Source of the DNA: Aspergillus flavus
Taxonomy: Eukaryota; Ascomycota; Eurotiomycetes; Eurotiales; Aspergillaceae
DNA length: 64,000 bases
Assembly: GCF_009017415.1 (NCBI RefSeq)
Contig: NC_092408.1
Span: forward strand, 3,782,001-3,846,000
Reading direction: 5' to 3'
Below are positions 45,524-60,910 of this stretch, piece after piece. Position 1 is the first letter of the stretch, and each line of letters starts with the position of its first letter. Made by a program: the position numbers and the translations under genes. The notes beneath the pieces were generated by a model. The model was not told where the DNA came from. It did not search any database and saw nothing but the letters and a program-made list of their open reading frames with translations.

Positions 45524-47284
45524 ATGTCTCGCCTGGACTCAATAGATGAGGCGGAGCCATTCCTGCCACCGTCATCTTTATCAGAGTCTATCGAGACTCC
45601 AATACGTGCGTCAAAGCCAGTGCTTGTCAGACTATACATCTCACACAGCCTGTCGACATGGAATTCGCGCATGTTTGAGTTCGGAGCGGTCTTGTTCCTG
45701 GCCTCGATCTTCCCAGGCACTTTGCTGTATGCTTCCGTCTATGCACTGGTGCGCTCTTTGTCTGCCGTACTGCTATCGTCTTGGTTGGGATCGATGGTAG
45801 ATCGGTCGAATCGACTGAAGGCGATCCGACTGTCCATTAGTATGCTTTATCTGTCCTCATTCTACTTTAGCTTCGAGATCGGGTATTAACCAGCGTCCAG
45901 TATGGCAACGACTTCCCGTGGCGTTATCTTGTGCATGCTTTGTTGCGCTCCTGACCACGTCAGGGCCGTCCTATATCTCTCCGCTCTTGTTCGCCGTGGT
46001 CACTCTGCTTGCGTGCTTCGAGAAGCTGGCTTATACAGCCAACACCGTGGCGGTGGAAAGAGATTGGGTGAGATTTTTTCCATTATTTATGTCAAGTTAG
46101 GCATTCTAACTCTCAAAAGGCAATCGTGGTATCAGATGCTTTACAAATCCCAAGACAAGGTGAGATTATCTTCTACGGTAGCGCTCAGTGGACTGACATA
46201 TAGTCAGACTTGAATGCATCCATGAGACGGATAGATCTCTTCTGCAAGCTTCTGGCTCCTGTGGTTATCTCTTTAATAGACAGCTTTTCAACCCGGGTTG
46301 CAATATGGACGACCTTGGGCATAAATGCTTCATGCGTTTTGGTAGAATATTTTGCAATTGCGCAGGTACCATCCCATTACTCATTCTAACTCGGTCGCAA
46401 CCACTCACGGAAAACATAGGTATACAAATCAGTGCCAGAACTGGTGCGAAATCAAGAAACCGATGATAATCAAAATGAAGGAGAAGAAACAACCTCTGAT
46501 GGCCAGAATTCCCAACGCAGCATAGCTCACAGCACGGTGCAGTACGCTAGAAGCGCACTTGCTCCATGGCGGGAATATGTCTCTAGTCCTCTCTTTCTGT
46601 CGTCATTCGCCCTTAGCTTACTTTATCTTACTGTCCTTTCATTTGGAACGACGATGGTCACATATTTGCTTCATACCGGCTTCAATTCTCTGCAAGTCAG
46701 TGGCATGCGAATTGGTGCTGTGATCGCAGAACTGTCGGGGACATGGGCGGCCCCATTCATCATGAATAGAATCGGACCCATTCGATCCGGGTTGTGGTTT
46801 CTGAATTGGCAGTTTACCTGCTTAGCCGCTGCGGTTGCTGCCTTTGCATTCCTCGACAACAGTTCCCAGCTTGCTGCGGTGAGTCTCATTGTAGGCGTTG
46901 CCCTAAGTCGCGTTGGACTATGGGGGTTCGACTTATCGGTACAATTTCTCGTGCAGGAGGTAAGCAGTGTCCTTAAAAGTACCCTAGCTTCTCTGCTGAC
47001 GGTACCAGGGCGTTGATGAACATGCACGCGCCCGCTTTTCGTCTACGGAAATGGCACTGCAGAATATCTTCGAACTGTTCTCGTTTGCAACGACCATCGT
47101 CTTCCCTCTGCCAGAGCAGTTCAAATATCCAGTATTTATCAGTTACGGGGCAATTGCAATGGCAGCAGTATGCTTCGCGGCGTACGTCCGGAAGGAACGA
47201 GGGCATTTACTGCATACATCTAAGTGTTTTGGAGGTGATAAATTGCGATTGTTTGGCCGAGAGATGCCTTCCAGGGACATATGA
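45524..47284 (+). CDS. Ferroportin (SLC40)-family metal exporter
   Basis: Six exons: 45524-45839, 45901-46067, 46120-46159, 46208-46365, 46420-46959 and 47009-47284, giving 498 residues. The N-terminal half shows the family signature LYISHSLSTWNSRMFEFGAV, with following helices LFLASIFPGTLLYASVYALV and LSSWLGSMVDRSNRLKAIR; exon 2 has KLAYTANTVAVERDW, and the 40-nt exon 3 supplies AIVVSDALQIPRQ. An acidic hydrophilic loop (EEETTSDGQNSQ-like) separates the two bundles, and the second half has MRIGAVIAELSGTWAAPFIM and LVGVALSRVGLWGFDLSVQF-like helices. About 10-12 membrane segments are expected. Animal and plant relatives export ferrous iron; here the substrate is inferred. Cell location (plasma membrane or vacuole) is not shown by the sequence. 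Confidence 0.82.
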
Positions 47285-47582
47285 TATGATGATAAATATT
47301 GGCATGTATAGTCGTGTTGCTTGGATCACCCGTTGGATAAACACAGAACTGAACCATGGAAGATTCAATATATGAGAAAGTTTTATGAAACAGCAGTATA
47401 TCTCTGTAAATTTTCATTCCGTTTCTTTTATATACCGAGTATAGAAAACTGTATGACCTGCCAATCACGCCCCTTGCCGAATTGCGGGGAAGCGCCGTCC
47501 GTCTTTAGTTTCTTGAATTAATTCAACTTCAACTCTGGCACTGCAACCGTTACGCCATGACTACAGATAATCACAGCCAACT

Positions 47583-49597
47583 ATGGAGGTGATTCCCCTG
47601 CAAGGTGTCTTTCAAACCCATAGCTAACGAAGACCAGGTTCCGAAAGCACGGGGAACAGGCCGATCAGGTCCCCGCCGACGCACCGGCTGTTTGACATGC
47701 CGCGCACGTAAAGTCCGCTGCGACGAGGCCAAACCAACTTGTGCCAATTGTACTCGGCTGCGACTGCAATGCATCTACAAAACTATTGTTCCAGGAATTG
47801 CATCCCGACGGAGTACCCAGAGTATTTCCCAAGTTCCTCAGCAGGCTTTCACGATCGACTCGGCCTCCACTCATGTTCCAGACCGTCTGGATGTAAATTA
47901 CTTCGACACAGTTTTACAACCTCGTGAGCTGCGTCCTCGTCGGGCGTCACATATCTTGCCTCACCAGGTGACAGACCATGTCTTGCCCTCAACGTCGGTT
48001 CCAGTTTCTGATTTCCCGAGTTTTGATATGCTCGGTTTTATTGGGGAAATTACGTCGGATTTCGAACAGAAGCATCTCGACCTGACGAACGGAGTGTCTG
48101 CGTTTACTCTTACCAGCGAGGCACTGTCTCCAACGACACCGGGGCATGTCGGAGGTAGTAACCATATAGTGCAACAACCGACTTGGACTGTAGATACGTC
48201 CGTCGAGACACTCCCCAGCCCGACTGACAGTCAATCAGAAGGGGTACAAAATGTGCTCTCAGGCGATAGAACGATATGGCCCGAGACTCGGAAAACTTAC
48301 GAAGAACAACTACTGTCTCATTTCGCGGAGATAGATCCGCCGCCTACGACATTTGGGTCTATTGCCCTGGAATGGAATTATGTACGCGACGTTATTGTCT
48401 CACATTCAGGAGATGCTAGTTGCTTGTTAAATGCTTTGTATTGTTACTCTGATATACGTAAGGCGATGGGAGAAAAAAATCGGTGGAGAGCGGCTCCGGT
48501 GTATCATCGACAGGCGAGCTCGGAGATCCAGTCCTGTGTTACTGAGAGTATGGATGATTCACTACTGAAGCGGGCATTGACGGCGGTTTTCCTGCTTATG
48601 CTGTCGGAGGTATGTATATGTTTTCCAGCGTGCGTATCGAGCTAAACATGGATAGGTAATATCATCGCCAGACCTAGGAGACTCGAACACGTCCTATCTC
48701 CATTCGGCGTATTTGCTGCTACAGCGTTTCCACCATAGGACCAAGTCATGGACCGGGTTTGGCCACTTGATAGTTTCATGGATATCTTTGCTGGACGTTA
48801 GAGCGCTAATTGCTGGCCGTGATGGGGATCCGCTCATTGAGCTCGGGATGTTGGATCAAGCTGGCACTTCTGAGATGGATCAAAGATCGGAGGACGAGCT
48901 TCTCTCGAAACCCGGTTATCTCATACACAACGCCATTGTTGGCCCCGCATATTCCTTCCTATTTAAGGCCCAACAAGTGATCCGACGTATTGTCTGCCTC
49001 GACATGCACCACCGCAGGCGTGGGACAGTCAGCGATGAGTTCGAAGTCCTCCAGGTTGCGCACCAAATCGGTGCCGACCTAGAAGGCCTCTGGAACAAAC
49101 GACCGCGAGTGCTTGATGTTTATGACAAGCCAGAAGAACTATATAACACCCTTCAGCCAGTCGTGGCAGACGAAGTATCTCGCACGTTTCGCCAGTATAT
49201 AGCCAATTTCCTGGCCATCTTCATATACCTCCACCGAGTGGCCTTTGTGATCTACCCGCGGACAGACCGGGTGCATCGTGCGGTGGACCAGATCATCCAG
49301 CTGGCCACGGTGGAATCTGGCAGTGAGAACCATCGCCTGCCAATCAGCTTCACCTGGCCGCTATTCGTGGCCGGGCTGGAGGGCTCATTGGAGCAGCGAG
49401 GGTGGATTATACAGGAAATGCAGCGCATGGCCGACTTGCCCAGTGATCATAGCCCCGTAGCACAGCGACATCCCAACGCGAAGAAGATACTGCAGTTACT
49501 TGAGGAGATGACAAAACGCCAGGATGCATCTCGAACGTGGGCAGATTCACGCCTTGTGCGGCGAGAACTCTTCGTAGACCCCTTCGTGCTTATATAA
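47583..49597 (+). CDS. Zn2Cys6 transcription factor
   Basis: Proposed exons: 47583-47588 (six bases, ATG GAG), 47638-48609 and 48656-49597, giving 639 residues. The binuclear cluster is GCLTCRARKVRCDEAKPTCA then NCTRLRLQCIY, preceded by the basic RSGPRRRT. The middle is Ser/Pro-rich; the rest is a helical fungal-specific regulatory domain (YEEQLLSHFAEIDPPPTTFG, LLNALYCYSDIRKAMGEKNR, YLLLQRFHHRTKSWTGFGHL). The start is the weak point: no ATG lies in frame within the finger exon, and the 49-bp intron 47589-47637 has a GCTAAC branch site and CAG acceptor but leaves a two-codon first exon. It ends 78 bp from the stop codon of the convergent sulfatase gene, so it may regulate the sulfatase and transporter. 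Confidence 0.82.
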
Positions 49598-49675
49598 CAC
49601 GACATTGTGAAGTTAAGCTCACGGCATGAATCAATCGTTACATTCGTACAGAGATATACATCAACAATCCTACAG

Positions 49676-52028
<2,353 letters not shown>

Positions 52029-53696
52029 ATGAGGTCCTACGCACAGATCCCACAATGGGATCATACCGAGTCCGCCACAGTGCAACCTGAGCTCCTGTCG
52101 CGACAAGGAGTATTCCGCATATACTGGCTCACGGCCATTGTCTGTTGCGGTGGCATACTTTTCGGATATGACTCGGGCGTTATCGGTTGGTTTTAACATG
52201 GCATGCACCCCAGACCTCTCTAATAATCTGCAGGGGGTGTTCTCACCTTCGACTCATTCCTCCGCGATTTTCATTGCACCCCTGATGTCCAAACCCGTGT
52301 GAGTGCCATAGCAGTAGGGATCCAACAGGCCGGCGCCCTGGCTGGCTGTCTGGCAATATGGCCTGTAACCAACCGCCACGGTCGTCGCCGAGCGATGATG
52401 TACTGCTCTGCCATCTTCTGTCTGGGAGTCATTTTTGAGGTCATCAACTCGCACTCCCTGCCAGTCTTCTACCTTGGCCGGGTGATCTGCGGTCTCGGGA
52501 TCGGAGGATCCGCCACGGTGATTCCCATCTACCTCTCTGAAATGAGCCCTACGGACATGCGCGCCCGACTAGGTAGTTGCTATCAGTTCACGTTCACCGT
52601 AGGCATCCTCGTCTCGTACTGGGTCGATTACGGAATCCAATTCCGTGCCCCCACCGCCGCCCAGTGGCAAATCCCATTAGCCCTACAACTGGTCCCCGGC
52701 GCCCTGATGGGCCTCGGCATGTTAAGTCTCGACGAAAGCGTTCGCTGGCTCCTAAGCCAAGGAGACTCCCCTCGAGCCTGGACCAGTCTAACCTGGATCC
52801 GGGCATCATCGGGCCCTTCCATCGCGGCCGAATTCGCCCAAATCAAAGAGGGCATCGAAGCCGACCGCCACGCCACCGCAGATTTCCATGTACGCGAACT
52901 ACTCGAAAGGCCCAATGCCCGTCGTTTCCTGCTAGGAATCAGTCTCTTCCTCGCGCAGCAATCCACCGGGGCTACGGCAATGGCCTACTTCGGACCCCAG
53001 TTCTTCTCCCTCCTGGTGGGGGGCAGTGGCACAAACCAGTCCCTCACGCTCCTCCTAACGGGGGTATTCGGCGCTCTGAAAGTAATCAGCTGTCTCGCGT
53101 TCATAATCTGGGTCGCCGAACGCTTCGGCCGAAGACCCCTGCTCATCCTCGGCGCCTTGGCCATGTCCCTCTGCATGGCCTCCACTGCCTTTGTCCTCAG
53201 ATCGGACCCATCCACTACCCCAACCCAGACGACTAGTAATAGCATCAAATCCACAGGAATATTAACAATCTCCCTAATCTACCTTGACATCATAGCCTAC
53301 AATTTCTCCTGGGGTCCCCTCCCGTGGCCCTGCACGGCGGAGCTCTTCAACACCCGTATCCGCGAACCAGGCGTTGCGGCCGGTGTCGCGGCCCAATGGC
53401 TCGGCAATTTCGTTTGGTCGGCTAGCACGCCATATATCCTGGCGGGGATGGGATGGGCTACGTTTCTGTTATTCGGGGTGCTAGATCTGGCCATTGCAGG
53501 GTTTGTGTGGGGGTGTTTGCCTGAGACAGGGGGGAAGAGCTTGGAGGAGATCGAGGTGCTGTTTGAGCAGATTGTTCCGGATGAGGAAGGAGAAGCTTGT
53601 TTGGGGAAGAGTGATGACAGGTGTTCTATATCTTCTTCTTCTTCTAGACATAGAGATAGAGAGGGTGGTGAGAGGTACGGGTCTATTGAGGAATGA
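52029..53696 (+). CDS. MFS sugar-type transporter
   Basis: Two exons, 52029-52185 and 52234-53696 (48-bp intron), give 539 residues with about 12 membrane segments. Family signatures: GGILFGYDSGVIGGVLTFDS across the intron, WPVTNRHGRRRAMM (loop 2-3), VICGLGIGGSATVIPIYLSE, SPTDMRARLG, FLAQQSTGATAMAYFGPQFF, WVAERFGRRPLLILG and LPETGGKSLEEIEVLFEQI. This is the sugar-porter family (hexoses, polyols, quinate and related acids). Next to a cytosolic sulfatase, a sulfated sugar or aryl sulfate is a possible substrate, but the sequence alone does not show it. The C-terminal tail is Ser-rich. Confidence 0.88.
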
Positions 53697-56209
53697 ATCT
53701 TAGAGTATACTAGAACAGGACACAATAGATCACCGATACTAAGTATGAATCTGGACATCGTCATCTTGCATTGGCATCTACTCTAGTATGAACGTATGTA
53801 GTACTATCTACAAAGACCCAAGACTAATCTGCATACAAAGTAGATACTACACAATAACAAAAATAACCCGACCCACCAGAATCTAGACCCTCCAACCCGA
53901 AAACAACCAAACACCAATGAAACCCCTCAATTCCTGATCCCAACGCCACCAAGATAAACAAACCCCCAACACCCAATAAAGTACATTCACACAATACAAA
54001 GCAAAAAAAGCCCAAAAATCAGCCCAATTAGCCTACTCATGATTTACAATCAATCAATGACAACAGACCACAGCCCCAACCACCGAACCAAACCACCCCA
54101 ACCCCTAAGATAGAGAAAGAAAAAACGAGCCCCACACCAAACACCGCCCAAATCCCGCTGTAACCTATGAAGTCATAAACAATTGATCTGAAAAGATCGG
54201 ACCATACTACGTACTTACCTAGCTACCTTCTTAGTATAGTAATGTGTTACCTGACTAGGAGATTGACTTAGTCATTAGTTTAGTTTAGTTTAGGGTAGAT
54301 ACTAAATAGATAGATAGGTGACGTGACGTAGTGACCATGGTTTGGGACTCGAGTTAAGATCTCTTCCAGATGTGAGTACGTGCATGTTGATAGTCACGAT
54401 AGTGGGGAATTAGTGATCTGCAGGACTTACTTGTATCCACATAGGGGTAGTATTAGCTGTCTATTTACTCCGTAGTACTTACAGGGTAAGTAAGGCAGAC
54501 GAAGGAAGGATGTTAGTGGGAACTGGATCTCGGACCAATGGATAGGCAGATGGAGTTATTTTCCGGGGATTAGCCCTATCTTTCTACTAGTATCTACCTG
54601 TCAGTATCTATCTATCTGTCTGTATGTTCAATACTTAGTGATCTAACTACCGAGGTAAGACTGAATGGGTCTTTCCATGGGATTTTATTATCGTCTTAGA
54701 GTAAATAGTATTTTGTATTAAGGACCTATATCACATCCTAAGTCTGACTCCTTACCAGGAATAGTCAATTGCCAACAATACAATGAACTAGTGTATAGGA
54801 CAGAGATTGAGAACTGTGAATATGATATCCACCAATTGATATTCTATTTCCACATGCTAGCTTCTCTTTACAGTGAGAGATACTATATGAAAAGTCTCGT
54901 AAGGAATATAAATATTATTTATTATTCCCTGTCTACATCCACATCAACATCTACATCTACGTATCGTACCCTTACTATCCATACTCATACTCATACTACC
55001 TCCCAAACAAACAATCACTCAAACCAAACAATGGCACTCAACACAATACAATCCCCACTCTCCACTTCATTCTTCACATACCAAGTACCCCAACCCCCAT
55101 TACAATCTACAAGCCCCAACAAACCAATACCCCAAGAAAAAAAAACCCCCCATTTGTCCCTTGCGACATTGCCCCTTGCCCCCTGCTCTTGGAGAAGGAG
55201 AATTGACATGATCACCTGACGTGATAACTGACGTGATGCACTCACCAGGACAGGGACCGTACTTTAGACAAAAAGTAAAAAAGGAAGGTAAAAATAGCGG
55301 GTGAAAGTAAAAAAGTTAAAAAGGGAGCGGATAAAGAACGCTTGATAGGAGGAAGGATATCCGCCAATGGAACCAAAAGGGGAAAAGGAGAGTTTGATAG
55401 ATGTCATGGTGGAGCTCAGCCTTCTCAGGGATTTAATTCTATTTCAACAATGGTTGATGGGTCACCAGTTACGACCTTCCGGAGATAGAGTCCGTTGCTA
55501 GCCCCAATTGCCACCGTCAGGAGGATTTGCCTCACGGACCAAGTTTGATATCACGTCTGATGTAATGTCTGGAGGTATGGTTCGATCTCTGAGGCAACTT
55601 GGACCGATCTCAACATACTCTGGGGAAAAGACTATGGTGATCCTGAGCTTATCATGTTGTGGAGAGGGAGATCCTTCCTCAGACTCCCAAGTATGGCACG
55701 GCCTACGAGATCATGGAATTTGTTAGGGATATTTTCCCATTTTCGCTAAACCTGGTATTATACACCCGATTGTAATACCGCCAACGAGTGACCACCCGGA
55801 TGCCCAGAGCAATCCAAGGCCGGTACATCAACCTCCAACATCTATTAATACAGCCAGCCCAGTAGTAAGCAACTCCATTAAAGTAATCCGCCCAGGCCCT
55901 GAATCGTAAGAATCGCCTGTATCCCATTAAACTCCAAACTCCAGAGCCCGTCATAAGTAAAGCAGCGAACTCGGTCAGATTCGTAACATTTCGGACATCT
56001 CATTTCGTGTGCGAGAACCGGGCATTATGCAAGTCGCTTTTATCCGACACCATTACCGAGATGCAGAAAGAAAAGAGTGATGTAGTGAGCAAATATCGCA
56101 AACAAAAGAGACAATAAAAGCGAAAAGAAAAAAGGAAAGAAGGAAGGAAAGCAAAAAAAGATAAAGAAAAAAAAAAAAGGAAAGACAAGAGCTCCTGTAA
56201 CTCAACTCG
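53697..56209. other. About 2.5 kb gene-free region downstream of atfB
   Basis: No convincing gene. It includes a poor CATCAACATCTACATC-like repeat near 54945-54970, an exact TACTCCGTA at 54476, and the probable 3' region of atfB with A-rich stretches before 56209. Confidence 0.45.
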
Positions 56210-57166
56210 CTAAACATTAATCAGCTCTTCAAAACTGTCATCCGTGGAGAATGTGTAGGACGACTCGGTCATAATGGACTGCTCGGAGTCTCGTCGCTGA
56301 TCCAACGGTGACCCCATCTCCGAGGGCAGCTGCATGGGACCGTCGAATCCGAATGACAGCCCGTGAGGAGTGGAAGCCGCCATCTGTTCAGGGGATCGCA
56401 TGGGAGAAACCAGATCGCGGTTGGGGGTGTCCTTGGAGGTGATCAACCGGACCATCTGGGCGAGGTGGATCTTGATGGCCTCGTCTCCACATTGCGCATG
56501 CCGCAGCATCTCGTTCTTGAGGTTGAGCACTTCGCTGCGCAGGTGTTCGATTTCGGACTCGAGCTCTCCTTTCTTGTTGGATACCTCACGAAACCGGGTC
56601 TCTAGGAGCTTCGTGTGCTCCTTTTTTTTCTGTCGACACTTGCTGGCCGCCAGCCGGTTCCGTTCCAGGAATTTTTCCCGCTTCTCCCGCTCTTGCTGTT
56701 GCTCACACTGGTCGATGGCTGATGCTTTGCGACGTCGGGTACTGACCCCATAACCATCTGTCTGTGATTGTTCACTAAGGCTGCTGCGATGTTTCGGGGG
56801 TGCATACTCGGGCGGTGAGCTGTTGAAGGCATACTGTGCCACGGGGTACATCTCCCCCATGGGGGTCTGTAGTTTCTTGTCGTCAAAGGGAGGCGGTGTT
56901 GGTTGTCCATTGCGGACGTGAGTGTTTTTAAGGCCCCTCTCCATGTTGGGGTTGCAAAAGGTCTGTTGCTCCATCTTGCCTTGCCATGAGGCCATGGACG
57001 GCGCGATGGTGTCGAAGCCCCAGATCGGTTCTTCTTCTCGGAGCGAGAAAGCCATCAGGTCAGGCTGTGAGAAAGCGCCCGCCGCGGTGAAGGCAGCTGG
57101 GCCGGCACAGGTGGGATCTGCCATCGCTGCTGGAGTGCGGCTGTAGAGGGTTTGGTCCACCGACAT
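56210..57166 (-). CDS. atfB: bZIP stress transcription factor AtfB
   Basis: Single exon, 318 residues, ATG 57166. An ATF/CREB-type bZIP lies at about residues 160-230: basic region ERNRLAASKCRQKKKEHTK, then a leucine zipper (LLETRFREVSNKKGELESEI, EHLRSEVLNLKNEMLRHAQ). The N-terminal half (FSLREEEPIWGFDTIAPSMA) and the Ser-rich C-terminus are family-specific. I recognise this as AtfB rather than the longer AtfA, from length and N-terminal sequence. AtfB binds CRE elements and supports conidial stress tolerance; in section Flavi it is also tied to secondary metabolism. It lies between two long gene-free regions. A CRE occurs in the sulfatase/transporter promoter 4.3 kb away. Confidence 0.85.
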   Translation of the reverse strand: MSVDQTLYSRTPAAMADPTCAGPAAFTAAGAFSQPDLMAFSLREEEPIWGFDTIAPSMASWQGKMEQQTFCNPNMERGLKNTHVRNGQPTPPPFDDKKLQTPMGEMYPVAQYAFNSSPPEYAPPKHRSSLSEQSQTDGYGVSTRRRKASAIDQCEQQQEREKREKFLERNRLAASKCRQKKKEHTKLLETRFREVSNKKGELESEIEHLRSEVLNLKNEMLRHAQCGDEAIKIHLAQMVRLITSKDTPNRDLVSPMRSPEQMAASTPHGLSFGFDGPMQLPSEMGSPLDQRRDSEQSIMTESSYTFSTDDSFEELINV

Positions 57167-60100
57167 ATTGATGATCGGTGGCGGGACGAAGAGACGAAGA
57201 ATACAGATGGATGCTCAAAGGATGGTCGTTGACGATAGTGGGAGAGCGAGAGTTAGAAGGGGCCAGATGACGACGAATATATGTCAGACCTTGGGGAGGC
57301 GAAGAGAGAAAAAGGCACACAAGAGAGGGAGAGTCCGACAAGGGGACGGAGGGAGAGAGAGATCAGAGTAGATTAGATATGAAAAGGTCCAGCGAGAGTA
57401 TTAAGACCCTCTTCGCCGGCGAGCAGAGGAGTCGTATGATCGAAATATCAAGAGAGGTTCAGGTGGTGGTCGAAGAGGCTTTGGTAGCGGAGAGGGGAAG
57501 AGAGTATGTTTTTAAGGCAAGTGCGGGTGGCCGACAGGCAGTGTTACCACGGTTGACAATACGGGAATTGGCAAAAGGCCGAGACGTCGTTCTTTTCTCC
57601 CAACAAAGCGAAGCAATGGAATAAGAAGAAGGAGAAGAAGGAGAAGAAGGTTCTTCAACCAGAACGGAGGGTAGGAAAATAAATCCGTATTTAGAGAGCC
57701 CTCCTTCCAAGGCCGGGTATCAAGGCAAGGGGACCCACTGGAGCGATGGAAGATTCTCTCTGGGATCGGACCATGTGTCCAGACCTTCCAAGGACAAGAA
57801 GATTAAGGAAGTTGCAGAAAGCTTCTAGCCAAGTGGGCCAGCCTGGGTGGAAGTGCAACCGCAACCCTGTGGGACGGATGACGTTGCGAGACGATTGACC
57901 CTGGTCAGTGACTCCATCGAACTGTGAGAATGCACCACCGCACAAAAAGCGAAAAAAAAAAAACTTGGGTGATTCAATTGGGGGAGATGGACGGCGGTTG
58001 TGATACGAGAGACGGGGGGGCAAAAGGCAATGAAGAATCATGGAAAGGAAGAAAAGCCAGGTGGATAATGAGTTCCCTATATGGCGGGGATACACACAAG
58101 ACGGTCCATGCTGAATTTAAATTATTAAATTATTAAATTAATTGGATTTGAATTGAAATTGAAGGGAGAACTGAATTTCATGGGAGACGGGTGGAAACAG
58201 TTGAACGACGGTTGTTTGTTTGATGGATGTTGTTTTCTTTTCTTGTTGAGATCAACCCATGATTGGCCGGGGATCACGAGTTGGGGTCGATGACATTCGA
58301 AGTCTTCCTCTCAACCTTCTCTCTCTCTTCTTGACTTCAGCTCCTCCCGAACTCGCCGTCCCAGCGATTAAACAACCTGTCAAACACTCCCGACAGTCCC
58401 TGATTGGTTAGGCTTCTCATCCCGGACCAGGTCCACGGGGAGAAGAAGGACCAATGAGCATTCTCTGGCGGAGGGGTCGTTGACATCATGGATAGCCGGG
58501 GGGTTGGAGTCTCAAAGTCGCATCGAGGAGCTTGTTCGATACCTTCATGAATGAACGAGAAGTTGCTATGCCGAAGATCTTCCCAAACCCAATCGAATGT
58601 TTCAAAAGTACTCCCCCTCCATCCCCAGTGGGATGAAATCATCGATTGACGGCCTGGCAAACTTAATAGACAGGGAAGAAGACCGTGGTACCCCGGCCGA
58701 CGGCTGGAACTTCAACTGCGATCGACGATAATCGATTCATAATAATCATAACACTAATTGAATATAATTCTATCGATCAACTTATGGAGTAAATGGAGAA
58801 TCGGGGATCACCGCCAACTGGGTGGGGAGAGTAATCCGATTGTTGTATCATGATCTCCAAGTCCAAACAAGAACCCCCCAATCAACGTGTCGAAAACGAG
58901 GAGTCAACGTAGAGAAGAGAAGAAAAGAGAGAAATAATGATAATGATAATAATAATAATAACAATAATAATAATAATAACAACAGCAATAATGACCAAAC
59001 ATCGATTGATTACGTTTCAAATAGAATAGAAAAAAGTTAATTAACTCATTCATTGCACGAGTCAGAGCTACCCCTTAAGGCTTTACAGTACCACTCAAGT
59101 CGGACAGCTGGTAACCACTCTCAGCGGAACGGAGCTATCTTCATGGAAGATTAATGGGTTCTTTCATCCTATCTGTACCCATTCATCTACTGTTATGGAT
59201 CCTTTCAACAGTCCCGACAAAAGGTGAGAACGGGGTCGGATACGGCAACAGAAGGAAGTATCCGGCATGATACCAATGTGGAGACGCCAGGAAAAAAAAG
59301 TCTGTACCTTACAGTGAACCTCAGACCATGGAGACTTTCTCAATGTACTGAGAGAGGAAGGACCCTTGAGGACTCCCAGCCGGTTCATGGTTCAGACAAG
59401 GATGCCAACCAAGGTTGAATCAGTTCTGTCAGCGTTGGCCAGAGCTCCCCTGCCTTTTCAGGTGGGCGAACGACCATGGGTCTGACCAGCGACAAAAACA
59501 AAATACTGTACACTTGGAACCCAGAGTGCAAACGTCACCTTTCCTGCCAAGAGTGAAACCTTGGGGTTCCACAGCGCAGATGCTCTTTGTCTTGGAAAGA
59601 GGAGACCATCACCCCCATCTGGTTGGCGGATTGCTCTTCCCTGGTGGAGTCTTCCGCATTCGTCTCTTGAGATACCTGGTCGATAGCGGGTAGCTGATAC
59701 ATCCTTAAGAATCCTCCCCCCCTCTCTCTTGTATCGGCACGGGGGAAGATCCGAAAAAGCAGGATATATGGGTATCAGATGAAGGTGGAGCTGGTTGGTG
59801 CCAAGTGAGATGCATGTGTATGTCTGTCTGTCTGTATGTACGGTACGGGGCATCCATACCGTTGTATCCGATTTATCCGTAATTCAATAACCTGACGCAT
59901 GCCTTATTATGACTCAAGACGAGCTGAATTGGGTTTGGAAAAAGAATTAAAAAGGTAGAAGTAGAAATTAGAAAGAAAAAAGAGAGAGGAGGGGGGGAAA
60001 CAAACGAAAACAGGTTTCAAGGACCAAGATAGTATCTGTAACTTTATTTTGATTCTACTGTATTGCGATGAGCGTACTGACAGTACTTCTGTCTCAAGGG

Positions 60101-60910
60101 AGAATGATATGCAGAGAGCAAAGTACTGTACATACATAACATACGCTGCCCCAGGTAAGTACGAAAACAAGAATGGAGAAGCGCACTAGTTGTTCCGGAC
60201 CAGAGGGCCGACGATTCAACGTTGACCGATCGACAGAGCTTACTTGCTTACTCCGCATGAAATGGACCCTCACTCTAATGAGATTGATTCATTGATTAAT
60301 TAAATGTACCCTGTGTTATCTGCCGACCGAGAAACGCCCGGCCACCACTACATAGTAGTAACGAACTACCTTTAGCCACGTCCCTACCAATAACAGGCTC
60401 TAAGCGATGCGGTTCCCTCCTTCCGATGCCCTCGTACTCATTAAGTAAAAACAAACCGGATATAATCGTTTGGCTTGGACGGTCTAGATTGTGCCAACCA
60501 CGCCGCATCCTGCATTGGCCATGCTCGGCCGTTTTCCCCCCATAAGCCCAGAACCCAATTATGGCGGCTGATAATTGTCCGATTGGCAAACCTGGACGAC
60601 CGTCAGACGATGATCGTAAACACTAACACAGCCCCCTCCATGTCCTGCTCTTAAAGATACGTTCTTTGCGTTATGATTCGTCTACAGGGGGATATACACC
60701 AAAGTTTATCATAGACTAGGAGAGATACTTTTAAAGAAAAAAGGAAGGAAAAGGAAAGAAAAGAAAATGAAAAGCAGAAAAAAAAAAGACAATCAGGGAA
60801 AAAGAAGGAAGCGAGGCTTGTGACTTTTGGCCCAAAACAGACCGAACAAGGAGGATGGATTTCTTGAGATTTTCTTGAGAATTTCCTAATGAATTTCCTG
60901 CCTTGACTCG
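57167..60910. promoter_or_regulatory. About 3.7 kb gene-free region upstream of atfB
   Basis: Only short, mostly low-complexity frames are seen. The first kilobase should contain the atfB promoter and a possibly long 5' leader; a CT/GA-rich stretch lies near 57290-57370. AAT repeats lie at 58933-58990, and A-rich tracts at 59950-59995 and 60735-60790. No second gene is evident. Confidence 0.45.
58933..58990. repeat. AAT/AAC microsatellite
   Basis: About 18 trinucleotide units, mostly AAT with a few AAC and GAT, in gene-free DNA; creates a false poly-Asn ORF. Confidence 0.85.
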
